This document shows positions 57,824 through 64,000 of a DNA stretch of 64,000 bases, piece by piece. The notes below the pieces were generated by a model that was not told the origin of the DNA, ran no database searches, and saw nothing but the letters and a program-made list of their open reading frames with translations. Source of the DNA: Roseiarcus sp963767245 (lineage in GTDB: Bacteria > Pseudomonadota > Alphaproteobacteria > Rhizobiales > Beijerinckiaceae); assembly GCA_963767245.1 (NCBI GenBank), contig CAVYDG010000022.1:186001-250000 (forward strand). The letters run 5' to 3'. Position numbers and translations under genes: made by a program. Numbering within the stretch: the stretch's first letter is position 1; every line of letters starts with the position of its first letter.

Positions 57824-57839
57824 CCTCGGAAACTACTCA
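57824..57839 (-). promoter_or_regulatory. FixJ-like box, right-most copy
   Basis: Reverse strand reads TGAGTAGTTTCCGAGG. Faces the possible 29-residue peptide; its target is uncertain. Confidence 0.6.
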
Positions 57840-57954
57840 ATGAGGGCAAGGGCCCGGCACGAAACCCGGTTTTTACTTCGGCTCACATGGCACGCTTGGT
57901 CGCCTCGCGGGCCGGCTATCTCGACTGCTCGACTTCCGTCGCCCATAGCCATAG

Positions 57955-58305
57955 CTATTCGCCGGCGATGAATTTGGCTTTCCCGTTGCGCGTTCGAGGT
58001 GGAACTGCTCGATTTGCACCCGAGCAATGTCGAAAGGGGCGGTAGGTTCCGAGCTTCGTAGTAGAGGCGTAGCGGCCGTCGTCGAAGCCCGCAGGCATGG
58101 CGACAGGCGCGTCCAGCGAGCTGGTGGACTGTTCAGTCGTCGTTGCGTTGTTGGCGGGTTTGATATTGGCTCGCTGGCCGGAAAGCACGAAACGTCGGGG
58201 CGACGCGACGGTCTCGGCGTCGGCCCGAACCGGGCCATCCTCGGCGTGGACGTAGCGCATGAACTGAGTGACTGTTTTGAGGGGTTCGACCCCGATATGC
58301 GCTTT
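57955..58305 (-). pseudogene. Tyrosine integrase C-terminal remnant
   Basis: The reverse frame reads LKTVTQFMRYVHAEDGPVRA and DAETVASPRR. The part MRYVHAEDGPVRADAE is close to the end of phage-type integrases (MRYVHAEDDPVRxAAE), with the catalytic Tyr in RYVH. The upstream catalytic Arg/His region is gone. It marks the decayed right side of the accessory island. Confidence 0.55.
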
Positions 58306-58477
58306 GCGCGAAACACCGCTCCCAGTTTCTCGCGGCGCGCTCTGGAGAATCGCAGGATTCCTGGAGTAACGCGCGTGTGATCATTTCGCCGGAACAATCC
58401 GAGCTGAAGAGCATTTCGCGCTCGCGGGCGATCGGAGTTCGTCGCCCCACCGGGCCAAAGTGCGACGGAGCGAGGGG

Positions 58478-59290
58478 ATGGTTGACCGGTCTTTGATCTT
58501 TGACGTCGGCTCCAACGATGGACAGGACGCCGATTTTTACCTGAAGAAAGGTTTCCGGGTTGTGGGGGTCGAAGCCAACCCCGCGTTGTGCGAGGCTCTG
58601 AAAGAACGTTTCGCCGCCGAGATCGCCGAGGGCCAATTCATGCTTGTGGAGGAGGCGATCGCCGAGGAGGCGGGCGAAGTCGCTTTTTACGTGAACGAAC
58701 AAGAAAATATTCGAAGCACGATTCGGCCCAGTCACGTTGAAATAGCCCCCGCATTGGGCCGGCCGCCGACCAAGACGGTTGTGCCGTCGATAACCTTCCC
58801 GTCGCTAATCAAGAAATTCGGGGTGCCCTATTTCATGAAGGTCGACATCGAAGGCGCCGACCTGCTTTGCCTCGAGGGTTTGGCTCCCTTCGACGAGGTT
58901 CCTCTGTTCCTGTCGACGGAATATCCGTTGTCATTGGCGGGACAGATTCGTGTCCTGCTTCTTCTCAAAAAATTGGGCTACCAGCGCTTTCAGGTGGTCG
59001 ACCAAAAGTCGGTCCCGTCGCAAGTTCCCCCGCGGCCGGCGCGCGAAGGCCAGTATGTCGACGTCCGGCTTGAGTTCAATGGCTCAGGGCTATTCGGGAA
59101 GGAGCTCCCGGGCAGCAATTGGCTTACGTTGAACGGCGCCATCCTGCATTTCGTGATGCTGTTTGCGCGCAACAAACGCATGGGCCTTATGAGACGCCTT
59201 CCGGTTCTGAATCGCTTCGCCGGCCATGGCTCCTGGTACGATATTCACGCGGCCCTTCCAGCGGCCGCCCGCGCCGCTACGCAGACCTGA
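58478..59290 (+). CDS. FkbM family methyltransferase
   Basis: This protein of about 270 residues has the SAM-binding core VDRSLIFDVGSNDGQDADFY (DVGSNDG motif I), VGVEANPALCEALKERF (acidic loop), and YFMKVDIEGADLLCLEGL (FkbM signature DIEG). FkbM proteins methylate sugars, lipids or small metabolites; the substrate here is unknown. ATG 58478 follows GGAGCGAGGGG; an in-frame GTG at 58460 is upstream. Confidence 0.88.
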   Translation: MVDRSLIFDVGSNDGQDADFYLKKGFRVVGVEANPALCEALKERFAAEIAEGQFMLVEEAIAEEAGEVAFYVNEQENIRSTIRPSHVEIAPALGRPPTKTVVPSITFPSLIKKFGVPYFMKVDIEGADLLCLEGLAPFDEVPLFLSTEYPLSLAGQIRVLLLLKKLGYQRFQVVDQKSVPSQVPPRPAREGQYVDVRLEFNGSGLFGKELPGSNWLTLNGAILHFVMLFARNKRMGLMRRLPVLNRFAGHGSWYDIHAALPAAARAATQT

Positions 59291-59318
59291 AACCGCCGAC
59301 ATTCGCCGCCGAAAAGCG

Positions 59319-59522
59319 TCAGGCGTCGTCCGATTCGTTCTCGAATTCGGCCAGACCCTCGAGCTCGGAAGGCGAGCACGCGACGCCGTTTTCTCTCACG
59401 ACCCGAACATTCGGCGCGCCGGATTTGGCCAGTTCGCGGATGCGATCGAGCGCCCCGGTCGCGGTCTCCGCGCTCTCGACGAGTTCCTGACTCGGCGCCC
59501 CGGAGGTGATGCGAAAGCTCAT
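59319..59522 (-). CDS. Small conserved hypothetical protein (67 residues)
   Basis: The product reads MSFRITSGAPSQELVESAET then ATGALDRIRELAKSGAPNVR and is acidic at the end. Small proteins with this pattern (a basic RELAKSG helix, acidic tail) are common in Rhizobiales with unknown function. It lies downstream of the radical SAM gene on the same strand, 279 bases away. Confidence 0.6.
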   Translation of the reverse strand: MSFRITSGAPSQELVESAETATGALDRIRELAKSGAPNVRVVRENGVACSPSELEGLAEFENESDDA

Positions 59523-59801
59523 GGCGGCGACATTATCATGCCGACGCCGGCGCGGTCTGCCAAGAAGCGACGACCGCGACCCCGGCCGCCTCGGTCTTGC
59601 GGCGGCGGCCGCGTTCCCGTATCGCACGGAAAGTGAAACGATCTGCGCGATCCGCACGCCGCGTTCAGACGGAATCCGGCGTCGGGCGGACACTCGGTCT
59701 CGGCCCGGGGACGTGGCGATCCAAGAGTCGCAGGGCTCCAACATTCTCCTGTATTGGTTCGCTCACGCTCGCAAACGGCGGTTTGATTGCCGCGTTGAGT
59801 G

Positions 59802-60782
59802 TCAGTCGCTTTCCTTCGCTCGCAGCGAGAGGCGCACGGCTTCAATGTCCGCGCTGTGATCCTCTTCCAGCCACCGCGAACGCCCGGCGCGGTTGAGCTG
59901 ATGGTGAGCAACAGTTGGTCCTGAGGTGCCGAGGCAGTAGGAGCAGGCGGCCAATGGCGTCGGGCCGTTCAGGCAGCGGTCGACCTCTTCATAGAGATTC
60001 GGGTTGTCGTGGAGGGCTACGCCATCTATCGGAATATTGTCGAAGTCGACCCCTCTCAAAGCATGGCGCGCGCCCATGAACGGCGCAATCGAGCACTTGT
60101 AGAAACGACCGTCGTGAACAGTGTGGCACGACCACTCGCCGGCATTCCTGCAATCCTGAAAGATGGCCTTGATCAATTCCGGGTCAGCGATGGGGGTGTT
60201 GATAACGGTCTTCTGGAACGTTTGATAATCGTTGATTTTCAAATGCACGCCATGCGCTTCGCAGAGTCGGGCGCACTCCTCGTCGCCGAGCTTTCGCTTT
60301 ACCCCGGGATATGCCGATATCCACAATTCGTCGATCAGCCGCCAGAATTCGGGCGGCGCCTTGTGCAGCAGCACCCCGTTGGTGATCAGCACGATGGAGT
60401 TGGCGATGTCGATGCGCCGCGCCTCGGTCAGAAAATCGGTCAGCCGCGGATGGAGCAACGGCTCTCCGCCCAATATTCTGATCTGCTTCGAGTGGAAGAC
60501 CCGAGCCAGCGCCTGGAGGTCTCGGGAGAATGATTCTACTGAGGCGAACTTTTTTGCCAGGAGCGGCGAGGCGTGATCGCACTCGCAGCAGTTCAGGTTG
60601 CAGTGCTCGGTGAGGTTGAAGTCGAAACTCGGTCTGGTGAGCTTGCGGGCGGGCGCCCCGGTGACGGAATCGTCGCCCGTTCCGGCAACTCTATCCGGCA
60701 AGAGCGCATACGCCATGCCTTCTTTCGACGCGGGAAAGATCTTCCGCCTCGCTTGATGATAACGGTCCAGCAGATTTGTCAT
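59802..60782 (-). CDS. Radical SAM protein with extra cysteines
   Basis: This protein of about 326 residues has the radical-SAM cluster CNLNCCECDH (CxxxCxxC, near residue 63), then IRILGGEPLLHP (GGE motif). The C-terminal half has more Cys (DCRNAGEWSC, FYKCSIAPF, CLNGPTPLAACSYCLG), suggesting a SPASM-like auxiliary cluster. It acts by SAM cleavage; the substrate is not visible. ATG 60782 is chosen over the upstream ATG at 60809 because it opens MTNLLDRYHQARRKIFPA. Confidence 0.85.
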   Translation of the reverse strand: MTNLLDRYHQARRKIFPASKEGMAYALLPDRVAGTGDDSVTGAPARKLTRPSFDFNLTEHCNLNCCECDHASPLLAKKFASVESFSRDLQALARVFHSKQIRILGGEPLLHPRLTDFLTEARRIDIANSIVLITNGVLLHKAPPEFWRLIDELWISAYPGVKRKLGDEECARLCEAHGVHLKINDYQTFQKTVINTPIADPELIKAIFQDCRNAGEWSCHTVHDGRFYKCSIAPFMGARHALRGVDFDNIPIDGVALHDNPNLYEEVDRCLNGPTPLAACSYCLGTSGPTVAHHQLNRAGRSRWLEEDHSADIEAVRLSLRAKESD

Positions 60783-61114
60783 GGCGCGATCACCTTTCGG
60801 ACAATCCAATGCACCGTTGGCGCGCTGTCGTCCTGACGGAGCGTTGGTCCTAATTTTGTCGGCATGCGGGCTCCCATCCGCCTTGCTTCGTCAACAGTGG
60901 GTTTGCTTCGCAAACCCCCATCCTATGCCGTTGCTATTGTTCGGCGGCAATGGCCAGCCGGCGTTTTCCCGAAGGTTTTTTTGGCTCGTTGCCGTCGGCG
61001 CCGCCTCTCTCGAGAAACGCAACGCAATTCCCGCAAAATGGGGAACAGACTTGCCGGCCGGCCAGGCGCTTGCCGATGAATACGCAGCGGTTTGCCTCTG
61101 ATAGGCTGCTGACC
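60783..61114. other. Gap before kamA-like gene
   Basis: No gene supported; several overlapping frames have no family resemblance. It should hold the promoter of the forward gene pair at 61115/61231. Confidence 0.4.
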
Positions 61115-61234
61115 ATGAACATCCTCGTCGTCGGCTCAACCGGTCCCCAATGGCGAGAAGTCGTAGCGCAGGCGTTGGCTGGCGGGCATGCCGTCCGCGC
61201 TTTGGCGCGCAACCCAAAGGCGGCTGACGCATGA
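61115..61234 (+). pseudogene. NAD(P)-binding epimerase-like remnant
   Basis: The 39-residue ORF reads MNILVVGSTGPQWREVVAQA, then LAGGHAVRALARNPKAADA. This is the N-terminal Rossmann strand of NmrA/SDR-type NAD(P)-binding proteins (usually GATGxTG). Everything after it is missing. Its stop overlaps the next start (ATGA). Confidence 0.65.
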
Positions 61235-62301
61235 CCGTCGCGCGAACGCCTGATCGTTTGACCACCCCCCGGTCCCTGATCGAAGCGGGGCTCGCCGCGC
61301 CGGAGCGGCTCGCCGAGCTTGAGGCCATCGCCGGGCGCTATGCGATTGCCGTCACGCCGGCGCTGGCCACCCTCGTTGAGCGTGGCGAGCCCGCCGACCC
61401 GATCGCACACCAGTTCGTGCCCGACGCCCGCGAACTCATTCGCGATCCGGCGGAGCGCGACGACCCGATCGGCGACGACGCGATGAGCCCAATTCATGGA
61501 CTGGTGCATCGCTATCCCGATCGGGTGCTGATCAAGCTGGTCGCCGCTTGCGCGGTTTATTGCCGCTTCTGCTTTCGCCGCGAACGGATCGGCCCCGGCG
61601 CGGGCGCCCTCAGCGCCGCCGACTTCGCCACGGCGCTCGACTATGTCCGGGCGCGGCCGGCGATCTGGGAGGTCATCCTTACCGGCGGCGATCCCATGAT
61701 CCTGTCGCCGCGCCGAATCGCCAAAGCGACCCAGGCGCTGGCGCAAATCCCGCAGGTGAAGACGCTGCGGTGGCACACCCGCCTGCCGGTCGCGGCGCCG
61801 GAACGGGTGACGAAGGCGATGGCGCGGGCGCTGATCGCCGACGGCAAGACGACGGTCGTCGCCATCCACGCCAACCATCCGCGCGAACTCACCGAAGCCG
61901 CGCGCGCCGCCTGCCGCCGCCTCTCGGCCGCGGGAGCGATGCTGGTCAGCCAGAGCGTGCTGCTCAAGGGGATCAATGACAATCCGGAGACGCTCATCGA
62001 GCTCATGCGGGCGTTCGTCGAAGCGCGGGTCAAGCCCTATTACCTGCATCACGGCGATCTCGCGCCCGGAACGGCGCACTGGCGCGTGCCGATCGAAAGG
62101 GGCCAGGAATTGATGGGCGCATTGCGCGGCCGCCTTTCGGGGCTGGCGACGCCGACCTACGTGCTCGACATTCCCGGCGGACGGGGCAAGGTCCCGATCG
62201 GGCCGCAATGGATCCATCGCGACGGCGACGGAGCGCATGTGGTGACCGACCCGCAGGGAGTCGCCAATCGCTATGTCGACCGGCTGGGCGCCGACGGTTA
62301 G
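61231..62301 (+). CDS. Lysine 2,3-aminomutase-like radical SAM protein (KamA/EpmB)
   Basis: This 356-residue protein has the radical-SAM motif CAVYCRFCFRRERIG (CxxxCxxC), the GGD motif VILTGGDPMILSP, the PLP lysine region (PTYVLDIPGGRGKVPIGPQW), and LLKGINDNPETLIELM. It belongs to the LAM family; EpmB-type members convert lysine for EF-P modification. Neither efp nor epmA is in this window, so that role is not confirmed. Translation is coupled to a broken upstream fragment through ATGA. Confidence 0.85.
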   Translation: MTVARTPDRLTTPRSLIEAGLAAPERLAELEAIAGRYAIAVTPALATLVERGEPADPIAHQFVPDARELIRDPAERDDPIGDDAMSPIHGLVHRYPDRVLIKLVAACAVYCRFCFRRERIGPGAGALSAADFATALDYVRARPAIWEVILTGGDPMILSPRRIAKATQALAQIPQVKTLRWHTRLPVAAPERVTKAMARALIADGKTTVVAIHANHPRELTEAARAACRRLSAAGAMLVSQSVLLKGINDNPETLIELMRAFVEARVKPYYLHHGDLAPGTAHWRVPIERGQELMGALRGRLSGLATPTYVLDIPGGRGKVPIGPQWIHRDGDGAHVVTDPQGVANRYVDRLGADG

Positions 62302-62336
62302 TCTGTTCGGCACGGCCTCGCGGCCGCCTCATCCGA

Positions 62337-62552
62337 TCAAGGGCCGACAAAATCGAGCAGCGCCGGGTCATTGCCGTCGGCAATGCTCTTGGCCACGCTG
62401 GCGTGGGCGACCGGATAAAGCGCGACAAACCCGAGCGCATAGAGGACGAGCGCGATTGTCAAAGCCGTGGTCTTTAGGGTCGGGGCCGGCGAACTTGAAC
62501 GAGCCGGCAAGAAGCTGTCGCGGAATTCGAGCTGTTTTTCGAAATGAGTCAC
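62337..62552 (-). CDS. Small single-helix membrane protein
   Basis: The 71-residue product begins MTHFEKQLEFRDSFLPARSS and has one helix (TALTIALVLYALGFVALYPV), ending DGNDPALLDFVGP. Similar proteins are common in rhizobia, role unknown. GGAGGCC lies before ATG 62552. It overlaps the gene upstream by four bases, so the two are coupled. Confidence 0.7.
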   Translation of the reverse strand: MTHFEKQLEFRDSFLPARSSSPAPTLKTTALTIALVLYALGFVALYPVAHASVAKSIADGNDPALLDFVGP

Positions 62553-62956
62553 GATAGGCCTCCTCTTCGACTGGCCTGCGTCACCGCAGGGCCGGTGGGG
62601 CGCGCGATGGGATCAGGGGCCGTGGAACGACATTTCGGCTGAGCTCGCGTGCTGCGGAGCGCCTGTGAGGATGTCTTGCCGGAGCACGCCGCCCCGAGCA
62701 GATAGAAGATCAGTGCGACGACAAAGGCGACGCCAATGCTGGCGGTTGCCGACAGCTCGCCGTCCACGGCAGCCAGGTCGACAATGCGCGCCGGCGATCG
62801 CTTTTCAACTATACTCAACGCAATATCTCCCGTGCGGCCGCGGAACTGCGGCGCGTTTTGCATTTCGATGAGGATTCTCCCTTTCGGAGTGCGCGTGCAT
62901 TCGAGCATTGCGCGCAGCGGGACGCAGTGACCTGCGTCACAGTCGCGATTCGACAA
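62549..62956 (-). CDS. Hypothetical membrane protein
   Basis: The 135-residue product has one membrane helix (SIGVAFVVALIFYLLGAACS) near residues 74-93, and a basic, Ser/Pro-rich tail. The start is unsure: ATG 62956 or a later ATG (MLECTRTPKGRILIEM). No family recognised. Its end overlaps the next start (ATGA). Confidence 0.5.
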   Translation of the reverse strand: MSNRDCDAGHCVPLRAMLECTRTPKGRILIEMQNAPQFRGRTGDIALSIVEKRSPARIVDLAAVDGELSATASIGVAFVVALIFYLLGAACSGKTSSQALRSTRAQPKCRSTAPDPIARPTGPAVTQASRRGGLS

Positions 62957-63154
62957 TGGGGATTGAGCCTGCCGAACCCGACGCGGCAGCCCGTTAAACG
63001 CGGCGCGGCCGATTCGATGACAGGGAAGCGATGACCTGATTGATGCCCGCCACCGTTCGATGTCGACTGCTGGCGTTGGGCGCGGCGGAAGAAGCGCCTA
63101 AGCTTCCCGTCCGCGTCAACTTTCCGGCGGCCACACGCATGGCCGGGGCGCGCC

Positions 63155-63715
63155 TCATCGCTCGGCGCCGAACAATTCAGGCGACCCGCTGGGATAGGTC
63201 AAGGTTTCGCCCGGCCCGGGCAGGGCCGCAAGCGTCAAATGCGCCTGCTCGATGTGGCCCTTGCCAAGGATGTGGAAGACATCCTCGCCCGCGGCGATGA
63301 GATAGTCGGCGATGATGCGGCGATGGCAGCGCCACCACAGGCCCTCCGCGCACATGATGCATGCGCGCGCGGTTTCGCCCAATTCGCGCAAAGTTCGAAG
63401 GCCCGACCGGAATTCCTGGCTCATGGCGTAGTCGGCGTAATTGTGGAAGCTCGTGTTCTCCCAGAAGGCGTTGGTCTCGGGCAGAACGTCGCGCTGCGTT
63501 CCGCGCAACCCGCCGAGCGGGGCGAGATGCTCGTAAGCAAGCCCGCAGGCGGTGAGCGAAGCGGGGAGGGCGTCGCGGTTGAATTGCGGATTGAAGCGCG
63601 AGCGCGGGACAGTCCTCACGTCGACGACCAGCTTGACGTCCGCTTCCGCGAGCAGCGTTGTGAATTCTTCGATCGGACGGGTGGAATGTCCTATGGTGAA
63701 AAACGGGTTCGCCAT
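63155..63715 (-). CDS. DUF488 family protein
   Basis: This 186-residue protein is a clear DUF488 member: FFTIGHSTRPIEEFTTLLAE, VVDVRTVPRSRFNPQFN, HLAPLGGLRG, and the Cys motif ACIMCAEGLWWRCHRRIIAD. The Cys/His arrangement suggests a redox or metal-linked enzyme, but none is established. It starts within the end of the partial upstream gene. Confidence 0.92.
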   Translation of the reverse strand: MANPFFTIGHSTRPIEEFTTLLAEADVKLVVDVRTVPRSRFNPQFNRDALPASLTACGLAYEHLAPLGGLRGTQRDVLPETNAFWENTSFHNYADYAMSQEFRSGLRTLRELGETARACIMCAEGLWWRCHRRIIADYLIAAGEDVFHILGKGHIEQAHLTLAALPGPGETLTYPSGSPELFGAER

Positions 63716-64000
63716 TCGACCGCTCGGTTTGCTTGCTTGCCGCCCCGCTCAATGCGCGTCTCCTTCTCCCGAACGGAAGAGGGGAGGACGATGCGCGATT
63801 TGGCGCTGAGGTCGCCCGCGCGCCATACATAGGCCGCAAGCAGCGGCTCTCGCGCGGTGCGCATGGCGTGGACCGTCCATGAGGGATGATGAATCCGTTC
63901 TCCCGGCGCCGCGAAGCCGCCAGTCGGATGCGCCGGCGCGCCATAGAGCGCAGCCGGCCAGAGGGAGATAGAGTTCTTCCGCCTCGTGCGAATGGGCGGG
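63691..64000 (-). pseudogene. Cupin-domain protein (DMSP lyase-like), partial and frameshifted
   Basis: On the reverse strand from the right edge: HSHEAEELYLPLAGCALWRA, then in the next frame PGERIHHPSWTVHAMRTARE and PLLAAYVWRAGDLSAKSRIV to a stop at 63691-63693. The HxH...E and HxxxHAM metal residues fit the cupin site of DMSP lyase-like proteins (DddL/DddQ type). One indel near 63905 splits the frames. The N-terminus lies beyond the window. A different cupin function is possible. Confidence 0.6.

Noticed and set aside
32485..57839. The repeated motif as an EcfG (GGAAC-N16-18-GTT) promoter
   Set aside because: The conserved block extends over about 14 bases and has no constant GTT at the right spacing; several copies lack it. 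A response-regulator site fits better.
57371..63154. A second attachment site matching the tRNA-Leu 3' end
   Set aside because: Scanning for CGAGTCCCGCCGTCCGCA-like sequence right of the integrase remnant showed no convincing copy.

Overview
The window comes from a high-GC alphaproteobacterium, most likely of the order Hyphomicrobiales (Rhizobiales), Beijerinckiaceae/Methylocystaceae-like. This rests on gene content: a liv operon carrying a DUF6867 gene, a form II cox cluster, EcfG-like and FixJ-like regulators, and an NdvB-type cyclic glucan synthase. The placement is inference; no rRNA gene is present.

Layout. 0-9.2 kb: a partial UbiH-type hydroxylase, then a decayed efflux locus (TetR, an IS1182-like element, HlyD-type adaptor, RND permease), a PEP-CTERM protein and a CcdA-type protein. 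9.2-15 kb: a branched-chain amino-acid ABC operon (livHMGF-DUF6867) and a separately transcribed livK. 15.3-24.9 kb: a molybdenum hydroxylase cluster of the form II CO-dehydrogenase type (coxG-S-L-M-D-E, XdhC-like and cofactor genes). 25-28.7 kb: radC, map, a CinA-like gene, a xanthine phosphoribosyltransferase and tRNA-Leu(UAA). 28.7-58.4 kb: an accessory stress island that starts with a ParA remnant just after the tRNA and ends near an integrase remnant. It holds phosphoketolase, slipin, CsbD-like proteins, a very large cyclic beta-glucan synthase, two P-type ATPases, tiny DUF3309-like membrane peptides, a giant CheB/CheR/histidine kinase/receiver protein, a receiver protein and an ECF sigma factor. 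58.4-64 kb: FkbM methyltransferase, a radical SAM protein, a lysine 2,3-aminomutase-like protein, small membrane proteins, DUF488 and a partial cupin.

The main discovery candidate is a repeated intergenic motif, consensus TRAGTANWTTCCGA. I found about thirteen copies, all between 32.4 and 57.9 kb. Almost every copy lies upstream of an island gene and is oriented towards it, often 95-105 bases before the start codon. It resembles the sites bound by FixJ (NarL/LuxR-class) response regulators. The island itself encodes a FixJ-type receiver plus LuxR-type HTH at the end of the giant kinase. I propose a self-contained FixJ-like stress regulon.

Many otherwise conserved genes are broken by single-base frameshifts or stops (TetR, transposase, RND permease, livK, ndvB, H+-ATPase, kinase HTH, ECF sigma, cupin). 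Some of this may be assembly error; some, such as the IS-interrupted efflux locus, looks like real decay.
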